60,701 nt of DNA from Desulfovibrio sp. (GCA_031271265.1 JAISWB010000038.1:1-60701); one strand, 5' to 3'. Shown: positions 8,486-16,750, counted from the stretch's first letter. Notes: generated by a model from the sequence alone, not told the origin. Numbers and translations: made by a program.

Positions 8486-9931
8486 TCAAGGGAGCAGGCG
8501 CCGGAGTTCTCCGGCATCGAAGCCCCCGCCCAAGGCCTTGATCAGGTTGATCGTCGCCGCCAGACGCCGGCCCCGCACTTCCATAACGCTGCTTTCATTG
8601 GAAAGCGCCGTGGTCTGGACGCTGACCACCTGCAAATAGGTAGTCATGCCCCCCCGGTACTGGGACAGGGCGATACCCAAGGCGACGCGCGCAGCCCGCG
8701 CCGCCTCCGTGCGGGCTGCGGCTTCACGCTCCAGGTAACGCAGTGCGGAGAAGGCGTCTTCCGCCTCTTTAATCGCCTGCAGCACAGTACCGCGGTATTG
8801 CGCCGCCTCGGCATCATAGGCTGCCGCCGCGGCCTCGTTTTCCGCGAGGCTGCGCCCGCCCTGAAACAAGTTCAGCGCCCCGCCCGGACCGAGGGTCCAG
8901 GTATACAGGGCGGCCGCCTGCCATTCCGCGGCCTGCCACAGCAGGTCGGCGCTCAGGGAAAATGTGGGAAACCACGCGCCTCTGGCCACGCCTATCTTTT
9001 CGTTGGCAGCGGCAACGCGCCGTTCCGCCGCGACGATGTCCGGCCTGCGCCGCAGCAGGGCTGAAGGCAGTTCACGGGGCAGGACCGGGATGCGCTCCGC
9101 CTGCGGGGCGCGCGACAAATTGAATGACGACGGGCTTTGCCCGCACAAAACGGCAATGCCGTGTTCCAGTTCCGCCCGTTCCCGTTCCAGGGCCGCAAGC
9201 TGCGCCTGCGCGTCCGCCAACTGGGCGCGCGCCTGCTCAAGGTCCATCCGGGTGACCATGCCGCCCCGGAATTGGCTGTCGGTCAACGCAACAGCCCGTT
9301 TATACGCCTCAATGGTCGATTCGTAGAGTTCCCGGCGACTGTCCAGGGTGCGCGCCTGCACATATAACAAAGCCAAGTCGGACTGCATGAGCAGACGCGC
9401 GGCGGCGAAATCCGCAGCCGCCGCTTCGGCCTCAGCCCCGGCCGCCTCATAGGCCGGCAAGGCGTTCCAAAAACTTATTTCCCAGGAGGCTTGCGGACCG
9501 CCGGAATAGCGCCCGCCTGCGCGCATGTTTTCACCGCCCGACCTGGGGGCGGACGCCTGTCCGGAAAAGACGGGGAACAGGGCAGAACGGGCAAGATCCG
9601 CGGCGGCCGCGGCCCCGCGCAACGCGGCGGCGGACGCCGCCAAGGTCTGGTTGGCCCCGTTCGCCCGCCGCATCAGGTCGTCCAGAACGGGGTCCTCAAA
9701 GATCGCCCACCAACGGCCGGGGAGAGCAACACCGGGCTGAAGATCCTGCCGGCCGCCGGCTTCCTTGTAAGCGGCAGGCATCCCTCCCGGCACGGAGGGC
9801 GCGACATACTCCGGACTGAGGTTGACGCAGGCGCCGGAAACGCCGGCCAAGAGCAGGCAACAGCAAAGGCAGGCGGCCCGCGCCGCGTTCAGTGCCCGCA
9901 AGATCCCGTGTTTCCCGGCCGTCAGCCGCAT
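8486..9931 (-). CDS. TolC/NodT-family outer-membrane efflux lipoprotein
   Basis: A 481-residue outer-membrane factor of the type used by RND-type efflux pumps. A lipoprotein signal ends in AGVSGAC (Cys 35), followed by the NodT-type start with LSPEYVAPSVPG. Two repeats of the TolC fold follow; LRRRPDIVAAERRVAAANE and ARGAWFPTFSLSA are family hallmarks, and the protein ends with the LIKALGGGF segment of this subfamily. Its ATG lies inside the end of roo (10-base overlap) with GAGG in roo as ribosome site, so it is translated from the dfx-rub-roo transcript. No inner-membrane pump or adaptor gene is adjacent, which is unusual. The substrate is unknown. Confidence 0.88.
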   Translation of the reverse strand: MRLTAGKHGILRALNAARAACLCCCLLLAGVSGACVNLSPEYVAPSVPGGMPAAYKEAGGRQDLQPGVALPGRWWAIFEDPVLDDLMRRANGANQTLAASAAALRGAAAAADLARSALFPVFSGQASAPRSGGENMRAGGRYSGGPQASWEISFWNALPAYEAAGAEAEAAAADFAAARLLMQSDLALLYVQARTLDSRRELYESTIEAYKRAVALTDSQFRGGMVTRMDLEQARAQLADAQAQLAALERERAELEHGIAVLCGQSPSSFNLSRAPQAERIPVLPRELPSALLRRRPDIVAAERRVAAANEKIGVARGAWFPTFSLSADLLWQAAEWQAAALYTWTLGPGGALNLFQGGRSLAENEAAAAAYDAEAAQYRGTVLQAIKEAEDAFSALRYLEREAAARTEAARAARVALGIALSQYRGGMTTYLQVVSVQTTALSNESSVMEVRGRRLAATINLIKALGGGFDAGELRRLLP

Positions 9932-11133
9932 TTGGCCTCAAGCGCCCGACCCAGGGTCAGGCCCAGGGCAAAGCATTGTTCCAGGCTTGCGGCATCGGGC
10001 ACGAATTTGGCCTTGACCGGCTCCGCCGGCAATTCAAAGCCCATGCCCGCGAGCTGTTCGCTGATGAGTTTCACGCATTCGCCCGACCAGCCGAAAGAGC
10101 CGAACGCTCCGCCCAGCCTGTTTTGCGGGCGCAATCCCTTCATGTACGTTAAGAAGCCGGCGACAAAGGGCAAAATGCCGTTGTTGTGCGTGGGCGAACC
10201 CACCACGACCAGCCCGCAACGGGCGACTTCGCTCATCACTGCGCTGTGGTGGTTCTCCTTGAGGCTCATGATGCGCGACGGCACACCGGCCTCTCCCAAT
10301 CCTTCGGCTATGGAAAGGGCCATGGCCTCCGTGCTGTGCCACATGGTGTCGTAGACGATAACCGCGCGTTTACGCGGCTTCTGTTCGGCAAAGCTCCGGT
10401 AAGTTTCCAGGGCAAATGCCGCGTTTTGCCTGCCCCGAAAAATAAGCCCGTGGTCCGGGGCGATCATGTCGATGTCCAGTTCCATTTGCTCGACCTGGGC
10501 CAGCACTTTCAGCACCTGCGGCGAATAGGGCAGCACTATGTTGTGGTAATACTCGCTCATGGCGCTCAGCAGGACTTCACCGCTGATTTCGTCGGTAAAG
10601 CGCTCGGAAGAGGCGATGTTCTGGCCGAAGGCATCGTTGCTGAACAGCAGCGTATCTTCCGGAACATAGGAAAACATGCTGTCGGGCCAGTGCAGCATGC
10701 GCGTTTCGAGAAAATGCACGCTGCGTTTGCCGAGGCTGATCACGTCGCCGCTCTTCACGACCTTGAGCGGCCAGTCTTTCCATGCCCGGAAGTGGCCTTC
10801 CAGGGCCTTCAGGCCCATGGGAGAGCAGAACACGGTTTCCGGCCGGCAGGCCCTGATGAACATCGGCAACGCACCCGCATGGTCCGCTTCCACATGGTTG
10901 ATCACCAGGTAGTCGATGTCCTCAGGGTTGACGACGGAAGCAAGACGATCCAGGGAAACGCGGGCGTCCGCGTGCTTGACCGTATCGAACACCGTCTTCT
11001 TTTCGTCCAGAATCACGTAGTTGTTGTAGGTTGTTCCGCGCGGGGAAAGGGAATAGCCGTGAAAGTTGCGACTCTGATGGTCGACGGCCCCTATCCAGTA
11101 CACATCTTTTTTGATTTCCAACGCTTTCAGCAT
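9922..11133 (-). CDS. roo: Rubredoxin:oxygen oxidoreductase (flavodiiron protein)
   Basis: Cytoplasmic flavodiiron protein that reduces O2 to water (and often NO) with electrons from rubredoxin. The start is the ATG at 11133 (GGAG upstream), giving 403 residues, as in Desulfovibrio Roo. The N-terminal metallo-beta-lactamase domain has the diiron ligands: the H-x-E-x-D-H pattern in NHVEADHAGA, then His in the MLHWPDSMF region, Asp in FSNDAFG, and His in APDHGLIF. The C-terminal flavodoxin domain has VYDTMWHSTEAMA for FMN binding and VVVGSPTHNN. It stands after rubredoxin and desulfoferrodoxin genes, the known oxygen-defence operon of Desulfovibrio. Confidence 0.93.
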   Translation of the reverse strand: MLKALEIKKDVYWIGAVDHQSRNFHGYSLSPRGTTYNNYVILDEKKTVFDTVKHADARVSLDRLASVVNPEDIDYLVINHVEADHAGALPMFIRACRPETVFCSPMGLKALEGHFRAWKDWPLKVVKSGDVISLGKRSVHFLETRMLHWPDSMFSYVPEDTLLFSNDAFGQNIASSERFTDEISGEVLLSAMSEYYHNIVLPYSPQVLKVLAQVEQMELDIDMIAPDHGLIFRGRQNAAFALETYRSFAEQKPRKRAVIVYDTMWHSTEAMALSIAEGLGEAGVPSRIMSLKENHHSAVMSEVARCGLVVVGSPTHNNGILPFVAGFLTYMKGLRPQNRLGGAFGSFGWSGECVKLISEQLAGMGFELPAEPVKAKFVPDAASLEQCFALGLTLGRALEAKCG

Positions 11134-11183
11134 ACAGCTTTTCTCCGCTTTGCCGCATGTTTCCGGTCCCTTAAAACCGCAAA

Positions 11184-11208
11184 GGCTCCCCACATCCGGC
11201 GGGGAGCC
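11184..11208 (-). terminator. Hairpin between rubredoxin and roo
   Basis: Perfect 8-bp stem (GGCTCCCC with GGGGAGCC, 9-base loop). On the minus strand TTTGCGGTTTT follows. It may lower read-through from rub into roo or protect the 3' end of the rub message. Confidence 0.45.
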
Positions 11209-11256
11209 CGGCGTGACGACCGAAGCGCCCATGCTCAAGGCAAGGGGTATTCGGCC

Positions 11257-11412
11257 TTATTCAGGTTCAAAATCGGATTTGCCGGCCCCGCAGACGGGGC
11301 AGACCCAGTCGTCCGGAATATCGGCGAAGGCCGTGCCCGGCTTGATGCCGCCGTCGGCATCACCTTCAGCGGGATCATAGACGTAACCGCAGAGTTTACA
11401 TACGTATTTCAT
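11257..11412 (-). CDS. rub: Rubredoxin
   Basis: A 51-residue one-iron electron carrier. Both Cys pairs are present: [13 protein letters not shown] and [15 protein letters not shown]. The start is the ATG of MKYVC at 11412, preceded by a GAGGAAA ribosome site; in-frame codons upstream are not conserved. It lies between dfx and roo and is the natural electron donor of Roo. Size and sequence are standard. Confidence 0.95.
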   Translation of the reverse strand: MKYVCKLCGYVYDPAEGDADGGIKPGTAFADIPDDWVCPVCGAGKSDFEPE

Positions 11413-11530
11413 CGGATTTTCCTCTATAAGGAAGCGCTGGTGTCTTGCGTCATCCAAATATTTTGATATAATCTTCGCTTTCCCAAGTGGACGGTTCGCT
11501 TATATCACAACTCTCAGATGACTCAGAACA

Positions 11531-11914
11531 CTAGGCATTTGCCTTCCAGTGGCCGTGCAGGTTACAGTATTCGCGGGCAAAGACGTTTTTCGCGTCCGCG
11601 ATGCTGAATGTCGCCTCGGGGGCGTCTCCCGGCTTGAAAAAGCGGGTATAGGACACGCCGTCGGCCACGAGTTCCACCCATTGGATGAAATGTTTTTCTT
11701 CCATGGGATGCGCGACTGAGCCGACTTTCACCGTGTAGCCGCCGGGTTTTTTTTCGATGACCGGCACATGCTTTTCTCTGGCGGCGTCCGTAACGCCTTC
11801 GCGCAGGAGTTTCGCGGGCTGCCCGCAACAAGCGGGTTCGCCGCCTCCGGCATGTACGACTTCCAGCATAGTGCCGCACTGGTCACATTTGTAGACTTCA
11901 AGAAAATTTGCCAT
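11531..11914 (-). CDS. dfx: Desulfoferrodoxin (superoxide reductase)
   Basis: Reduces superoxide to hydrogen peroxide without making O2. From the ATG at 11914 (GGAGAA upstream) the protein has 127 residues. The N-terminal desulforedoxin centre has [12 protein letters not shown] and [10 protein letters not shown] (four Cys). The catalytic Fe(His4Cys) centre has [13 protein letters not shown], which supplies the Lys loop and His ligands, and CNLHGHWKA at the end. It is the first gene of the dfx-rub-roo operon. Two palindromes about 270-310 bases upstream may be regulatory. Confidence 0.95.
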   Translation of the reverse strand: MANFLEVYKCDQCGTMLEVVHAGGGEPACCGQPAKLLREGVTDAAREKHVPVIEKKPGGYTVKVGSVAHPMEEKHFIQWVELVADGVSYTRFFKPGDAPEATFSIADAKNVFAREYCNLHGHWKANA

Positions 11915-11933
11915 ATTCGTTCTCCTTAACAGC

Positions 11934-12030
11934 ATTTCACATGGTTCGATCCACTTCCGGCTCCGTCTCCCGAATGATTCCGCCCGGTCGGCAGGAGCCG
12001 GCCGGCATGTCCATCCCTGAAGGAAGGGGC
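11934..12030 (-). repeat. Dispersed repeat copy upstream of dfx
   Basis: On the minus strand this matches the second half of the repeat at 12435-12527. Both contain CCTTCAGGGA, then CCGGCTCCT/CCGGCTCC, a CCGGGCGGA-like segment, and an end reading GTGGATCGAACCATG versus GTGGATTGAAACATG. It lies in the dfx leader, 20 bases from the start codon. Confidence 0.6.
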
Positions 12031-12182
12031 TGCCGAAAAAGAAATTTTGTTACAACCGCCTGCCGCCGAATGTCCGTATGTCCTGTCCTTGTCGGTCTCC
12101 GACCGTCCGGTCCGCAAGTCCGCAGTCTTCTTCAAGTCAGACCCGCCGACGCCGAAGACGCCGACGGAAACGCCGACCCGGC

Positions 12183-12226
12183 AAACAGTACTGTTTACTA
12201 TACTCACTTGCATGCGGGCTTGCAAG
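12183..12226. promoter_or_regulatory. Paired palindromes upstream of dfx
   Basis: AAACAGTACTGTTT (12183-12196) is a perfect 14-base palindrome. Eleven bases on, CTTGCA and TGCAAG (12207-12226) form a second inverted repeat. Both fit the size of operators for dimeric regulators. An AT-rich -10-like stretch (TATAGTA on the minus strand) lies between them. The regulator is unknown. Confidence 0.45.
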
Positions 12227-12360
12227 CGCAATTTCCGATCTGCGTGCGGAGCTTCGCCGGCCGGGCGGCGCAGGCCCGCAAGAGCAGCGGCCGACCCGTC
12301 ATTGTAGATATGCAGGCGGAGCGGCGACGGGGCAGGTTTGCCTTGATCAATCAGAAATTC

Positions 12361-12530
12361 CTTTATGGTTTGAAACCTCTCCCTTCAAGGAGATTCCCGC
12401 TTGACGCCCGGCAAAGCCGGGCATACCTTCCCGATAACTCCTCCCTTCAGGGAGGGGCAATCCATCCGGCTCCTTCTGCCGGGGCGGAGTTATCCGGCGG
12501 TTGGCGTCGGATGTGGATTGAAACATGCCG
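12361..12530 (+). repeat. Dispersed repeat, fullest copy
   Basis: The copy has two parts. Part one: TTTATGGTTTGAAACC, CTCCCTTCAAGGAG, GATTCCCGCTTGAC, then the hairpin CCCGGCAAAGCCGGG. Part two (from 12435): CTCCCTTCAGGGAGGGGC, CCGGGGCGGAGTTATCCGGC, ending GTGGATTGAAACATG. Related copies are at 8310, 11934, 28532, 37322 and inside dxr. No gene is seen in 11915-12609 apart from these repeats. Confidence 0.7.
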
Positions 12531-12609
12531 GGTCCGGAGTTTGCGGCAGCCGTTCGCGCAACGGCAAAGAGGCAAACGGCACGGAGAAAACGGCAACGGA
12601 GAAAACGGT

Positions 12610-12816
12610 ATGCGGGAACAGCGGTCCCTTCGGGATTCGACCCGCGCGCTGTTTCAGGGCGTGCGGCGTTTTTCGCGCTCTTTGCGTTCGCTGTACGGCG
12701 ATCTCCGCCGCGGGCAGGCGCAACCGAAGTGCCCGCACTGCGGCGGGGTGCGCTGTCTCGGGCTGTGCGGGCTGCTGGGGGAGCGGGCGCAGTCCGGCGG
12801 GAAACATGACGCGTAG
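12610..12816 (+). CDS. Possible small basic zinc-ribbon-like protein
   Basis: A possible 68-residue protein, not recognised. The ATG at 12610 has GGAG 8 bases upstream, itself within a doubled CGGAGAAAACGG sequence. The N-terminal half is Arg-rich (TRALFQGVRRFSRSLRSLYG). The second half has one CPHCGG knuckle (PKCPHCGGVRCLGLCG) that could bind metal with the later Cys residues. It is convergent with the aconitase gene. It may be a chance reading frame in GC-rich DNA. Confidence 0.3.
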   Translation: MREQRSLRDSTRALFQGVRRFSRSLRSLYGDLRRGQAQPKCPHCGGVRCLGLCGLLGERAQSGGKHDA

Positions 12817-12846
12817 TTTCCGGTTTTGCCGCACCTGAAGCGAACA

Positions 12847-15315
12847 TTATTCCCGCCTGTTGTAGTAGTTGATCAGGCAACCGTCCAGGATGATGCTCCG
12901 CTCGTCTTCAGTAAGATTCTTCAGGCTCAGTATGAAGTTCTCCGCACGCAACGTCCCGCTTTCTTCACGGACCAGCAAGGCCGGAATGTCTTCCATGCCT
13001 TGCCCTACAGCTTCGCGGATGCCCGGCAGCACCAGGTAATCGCCCACGCGCAGGCGCTCCGCCTGCTCCGCGCTTACGACAAAGGGCAGCATGCCCCAGT
13101 TGACGAGGTTGGAGCGGTAACGCTTTGTGGCGTATTCCAGGGCAAGGTTCGCCCATCCGCCCAGCACTTTCTGCGAAGACGCCGCCTGCTCGCGCGCCGA
13201 GCCGTCTCCGGGTTTAACGGCAAACAGCGCAGAACCCAAGCCCGTCCGGGTTGCCGCGTCATCCGGGATCGGAACACCGGCCGTCTCACCTCCGGCCGTG
13301 CCCAAACTGCCGCAGGCCGCGCTCAAGTTGCGGACAATCTCCAGCACTGCCGGGTCGGAGGGATTTTCCCTGCGGCGCTGTTCCAGCGCCGCCGTTGCCT
13401 TAGCCCTGCCCACATAGCCGGGGTCCTTGCGGGAAAGGGTAAATTCAGCCAGTTTCAACGGGTTGGAGCGCAGAGAAGAGGTTTCCCCGGACGGGATAAG
13501 TTCGTCCGTCGTGGTCACAGGGTCGGTGATGACGGACGCCATACGCAGGATGAGGTGTTCCGGCAGGGGCTGCATGGGAGGCCAGTCCGCTATGTTGGGG
13601 CCGAACACGAGGTCGCGGTCCGGCTCCGGCGCGCCGAAGCCGTTGTAAACGCGGCGTTCGTAGATGCGCGGGTCAAAGCTGTAGTCGGGACGGATGCGCG
13701 GCTCCAGGCGTTCCCAGTCCAGTTCCGCGGCCGAGGTCAGGCGCCCGCCCGCCGCCGCAGTGGCGGCTATGGACCGGGCATCCATAAGGGCCACGGCGGC
13801 AAGCTGTCCACCGGCCGGACTGGAGCCTTCACGGTTCGGAAAATTGCGGGTGGTGTGGCGCAGAGACAAAGCGCCGGCGGCCGGGGTATCGCCCGCGCCG
13901 AAGCAGGGGCCGCAGAACGCGCTTCTTAGTACGGCTCCGGCGGCGGTGAGCATCGCCGCCGCGCCGCAACGCATCAGGGCCAGGGACTGCGGCGCGCTCG
14001 CCGGGTATACGGCTAAACTGAAGTCCGGGCCGCCCGCTCCCTTGCCGTCCACTATCGCCGCGGCCGCGACGACGTTTTCAAAAGATCCTCCCGCGCAACC
14101 CGCAATCACGCCCTGGTCGGCCCACAAGCGGCCGCCGCGCACCTTGCCGCACAGGTCGAGCTTCGGACCGCCCCTGCCGAACAGGTCCTCCACCTCCCGT
14201 TCCACGAGACGCAGAATGTCGCGCGGTTCGCTGTTAATTTCGGCTATGGTCCGAATGTTGCTCGGATGGAAAGGCAGGGCCAGCATAGGCTGTATGCCGC
14301 CGAGGTCCATCCGGATCAGCCCGTCGTAGGCGGCGCAGGCCTCCGGAGCAAGAGGAGCGAAATCCCCGGCGCGGCCGTGCCGGGCCAGATACTCACGCAC
14401 CGCGTCATCCGTTGCCCACACGGAAGAAAGGCAAGCGGTTTCGGTGGTCATGACGTCTATGCCGCAGCGGTATTCCACGGAAAGCCCCGCCACGCCCGGC
14501 CCGAAAAATTCCATGACGCCGTTTTTCACGAAGCCGTTGTCGTACACCGCTCCGATAAGGGCCAGGGCCACGTCCTGCGGGCCTACGCCCGGCCTCGGCG
14601 CGCCTTCAAGCAACACGCCGACGACCCTCGGCGGGGGCAGGTCGTAGGTTTTGCCGAGCAGTTGCTTGACCAGTTCCGGTCCGCCCTCCCCTATGCCCAT
14701 GACGCCCAGCGCGCCGTAACGGGTATGGCTGTCGGAGCCCAAGATCATGCCGCCGCATACGGTCATCGTTTCACGGACATACTGGTGAATGACCGCAAGA
14801 TGCGGGGGCACGAAGATCCCGCCGTACCTGCGCGCGGCGGACAGCCCGAAAACGTGGTCGTCCTCGTTGACGGTCCCGCCCACGGCGCACAGGCTGTTGT
14901 GGCAGTTGGTCAGCACATAGGGCATGGGAAACTCGCGCAGGCCGCCCGCCCGCGCCGTTTGGACAATGCCCACATAGGTGATGTCGTGCGAGGCCAGAGC
15001 GTCGAAACGCAGGCGCAAGACGGGCGTCCCGCCGCCGGGTTCTCCTCCGTCCGAACGCCCGTCGCCGGGATACCTCCCGCCGGAATGCCCCCCTACCTGA
15101 TGCCCGCCCTCGGGATGCCCATCGTCGGAGCGCCTCTCGTAGTGACGTCCCCCGTCGGGCCGGCCGGGGGTCTGCCGGTTGTGTGCCGTCAGAATACGGG
15201 CGGCCATCGTTCCCCGGCGGGCGGCCGCCCTGTCGATGCCGAGCGCATCGGCCTCGGCCGCGCTCAGGATTGCGCCCTTGTGCAAGACCACGGGTTCGTT
15301 GATGAGCCGGATCAC
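12847..15315 (-). CDS. Aconitase-family hydratase with an internal 5-residue repeat insertion
   Basis: An 822-residue member of the aconitase superfamily. The likely start is the GTG at 15315, overlapping the icd stop (GTGA) with GGAG in icd as ribosome site. Cluster ligands are in GVIAGCAGGSFEN and FCGPCFGAG. Other conserved blocks are GSDSHTRYGALGVMG, TTRNFPNREGS and, in the swivel domain, KRYRSNLVNWGMLPF. Gene position next to citrate synthase and icd supports citrate-isocitrate conversion; the sequence is closer to the YbhJ-like branch than to AcnA/AcnB as I recall them. Residues about 49-98 are a Gly/Asp/His/Arg-rich run of 5-residue units (GHPEG, GHQVG, GHSGG) encoded by the 15-base repeat. 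A second variable stretch lies before the swivel domain. Confidence 0.85.
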   Translation of the reverse strand: MIRLINEPVVLHKGAILSAAEADALGIDRAAARRGTMAARILTAHNRQTPGRPDGGRHYERRSDDGHPEGGHQVGGHSGGRYPGDGRSDGGEPGGGTPVLRLRFDALASHDITYVGIVQTARAGGLREFPMPYVLTNCHNSLCAVGGTVNEDDHVFGLSAARRYGGIFVPPHLAVIHQYVRETMTVCGGMILGSDSHTRYGALGVMGIGEGGPELVKQLLGKTYDLPPPRVVGVLLEGAPRPGVGPQDVALALIGAVYDNGFVKNGVMEFFGPGVAGLSVEYRCGIDVMTTETACLSSVWATDDAVREYLARHGRAGDFAPLAPEACAAYDGLIRMDLGGIQPMLALPFHPSNIRTIAEINSEPRDILRLVEREVEDLFGRGGPKLDLCGKVRGGRLWADQGVIAGCAGGSFENVVAAAAIVDGKGAGGPDFSLAVYPASAPQSLALMRCGAAAMLTAAGAVLRSAFCGPCFGAGDTPAAGALSLRHTTRNFPNREGSSPAGGQLAAVALMDARSIAATAAAGGRLTSAAELDWERLEPRIRPDYSFDPRIYERRVYNGFGAPEPDRDLVFGPNIADWPPMQPLPEHLILRMASVITDPVTTTDELIPSGETSSLRSNPLKLAEFTLSRKDPGYVGRAKATAALEQRRRENPSDPAVLEIVRNLSAACGSLGTAGGETAGVPIPDDAATRTGLGSALFAVKPGDGSAREQAASSQKVLGGWANLALEYATKRYRSNLVNWGMLPFVVSAEQAERLRVGDYLVLPGIREAVGQGMEDIPALLVREESGTLRAENFILSLKNLTEDERSIILDGCLINYYNRRE
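15024..15163. repeat. 15-nt tandem repeat inside the aconitase gene
   Basis: About nine degenerate 15-base units in register, for example GCCCGTCGCCGGGAT, GCCCGCCCTCGGGAT and GCCCATCGTCGGAGC on the plus strand. The length is a multiple of three, so the frame is kept. The unit matches the intergenic repeat at 8371-8460. Confidence 0.8.
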
Positions 15316-16451
15316 AGGTTGGCTCCGACAATATCGCCGAAGGCGGCGCACCCGACCGTTTCAGCGCCGGAAACCTGCGCCGCGAGATCTTCGGTCACGC
15401 GCTTGGCGGCAATGCTTTTTTCCAGGGCGGCGCGGATGCGCCCGGCCGCCTTCGGCACGCCGAGGTGTTCCAAAAGCATCGCCCCGCAGAGTATCAGGCT
15501 GCCGGGATTGGCCTTGTCTTTGCCTGCGATGTCCGGCGCCGTGCCGTGCGTCGCTTCAAAAAAAGCCAGACTGTCGGACATGTTGACGCCGGGGGCAAGG
15601 CCCAGGCCGCCGACCTGCGCGGCCAGAGCATCGGACAGATAGTCGCCGTTCAGGTTGGAGGCCGCCAATACCTTGTGCCGCTCGGGGCGCAAAAGTATTT
15701 CCTGGAACATGGCATCGGCTATGCGGTCCTTGATCAGCAGTTTGCCGGGTTCAGGGCTGCTTTCCACGCAGGTCTGCCCGGCGAATTCGCGCGCCGCCAG
15801 TTCATAGCCCCAGCGGCGAAAGGCGCCCTCGGTGTATTTCATGATATTGCCCTTGTGCACCAGGGTCAGGCTGTCGAGCCCGCGGTCCAGGGCGTAGCGC
15901 AGGGCGCGGCGTATGAGCCGCACGGAAGCGTATTCCGACATCGGCTTGAGACCCGCGGCCTCATCGCCGCGCAGGGATGTCGCGCCGAGTTCTTCCCGCA
16001 AAAAGGCGATCAGCCTGCGGGCTTCGGGGCTGCCTGCCGCGTATTCGATGCCGGCGTAAACATCTTCGGTATTCTCGCGGAAAACGACAATATCCACCCG
16101 TTCGGGATGCCTGACCGGGCTTTCCAGTCCCGAAAAATACCGCACCGGCCTGATACAGGCGTAGAGGTCGAGCGCCTGCCGCAAGGTGACGTTCAGGCTG
16201 CGCAGGCCCGTGCCCACGGGCGTGCCGAGCGGACCTTTCACGGCGACGTCGGCCCCGGACAGGGTACGCAGCACGGACTCCGGCAAGGGACTGCCCGTTT
16301 CGGCCAGGGCCTTTTCCCCAGCGAGGAGTTCCGTCCAGTCAAGCTCCGGGCCGGATTCCAGGCGCAGAGCCGCATCAATGACCGGACGCGCGGCCCGCCA
16401 GATTTCCGGGCCTACGCCGTCGCCTTCCATCCAATATACGGTTTTTCGCAT
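15312..16451 (-). CDS. icd: Isocitrate dehydrogenase (isocitrate/isopropylmalate dehydrogenase family)
   Basis: Oxidises isocitrate to 2-oxoglutarate. The start is the ATG at 16451 (AAGAAGG upstream), giving 379 residues, shorter than the roughly 415 of Escherichia Icd. Motifs: EGDGVGPEIW at the N-terminus, VVFRENTEDVYAGIEY for substrate binding, LVHKGNIMKYTEGAF, and GTAPDIAGKDKANPGSLIL near the adenine-binding loop. Cofactor choice (NAD or NADP) cannot be settled by eye. It stands between citrate synthase and aconitase with a 4-base overlap to the latter, so the three supply 2-oxoglutarate for glutamate. Confidence 0.88.
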   Translation of the reverse strand: MRKTVYWMEGDGVGPEIWRAARPVIDAALRLESGPELDWTELLAGEKALAETGSPLPESVLRTLSGADVAVKGPLGTPVGTGLRSLNVTLRQALDLYACIRPVRYFSGLESPVRHPERVDIVVFRENTEDVYAGIEYAAGSPEARRLIAFLREELGATSLRGDEAAGLKPMSEYASVRLIRRALRYALDRGLDSLTLVHKGNIMKYTEGAFRRWGYELAAREFAGQTCVESSPEPGKLLIKDRIADAMFQEILLRPERHKVLAASNLNGDYLSDALAAQVGGLGLAPGVNMSDSLAFFEATHGTAPDIAGKDKANPGSLILCGAMLLEHLGVPKAAGRIRAALEKSIAAKRVTEDLAAQVSGAETVGCAAFGDIVGANL

Positions 16452-16484
16452 GCAGCCTTCTTTATCTTTATCAGATATTTTTTT

Positions 16485-16750
16485 GTGGGGCGCTGCCCCA
16501 CACCCCGGAAGGGGCTCTGCCCCTTCACCCCGCCAGGGGGGTGACCCCCCTGGACCCTCATTTTCAGGTCCGCTGCCTTTGTCGGCATCCTCACCTGTGA
16601 GAGAAGCCGGCTTGAACCGATGCAAAGCCGAAAATTCCCCTGCCCCCGATTGATACGTCATCCTTGCCCTGATGAGGGGGTCCGGGGGAAATCATTTCCC
16701 CCGGCAGAGTCCGGGACGGAGTCCCGGCGGGGTTCGGGGCAGAGCCCCGA
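16485..16750. repeat. Cluster of six GC-rich hairpins between citrate synthase and icd
   Basis: Hairpins at 16485-16501, 16509-16525, 16533-16553, 16682-16704, 16711-16727 and 16734-16750. Five have 7-9 bp perfect stems and a 3-base loop (GCT, TCT, TGA, GGA, AGA). The fourth is a palindrome CCGGGGGAAAT-C-ATTTCCCCCGG. No gene lies in the 340-base gap 16452-16793. Such hairpin clusters are frequent between Desulfovibrio genes and may end or shield transcripts. Confidence 0.75.

Noticed and set aside
11926..12231. 101-codon minus-strand frame in the dfx leader
   Set aside because: It runs through repeat DNA and the palindromes and has no domain or ribosome site.
12516..12527. GGATTGAAAC at the ends of dispersed repeats, like the 3' end of some CRISPR repeats
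   Set aside because: The copies at 12.5 and 28.6 kb are single, not periodic, and have no spacers. The match is ten bases only.
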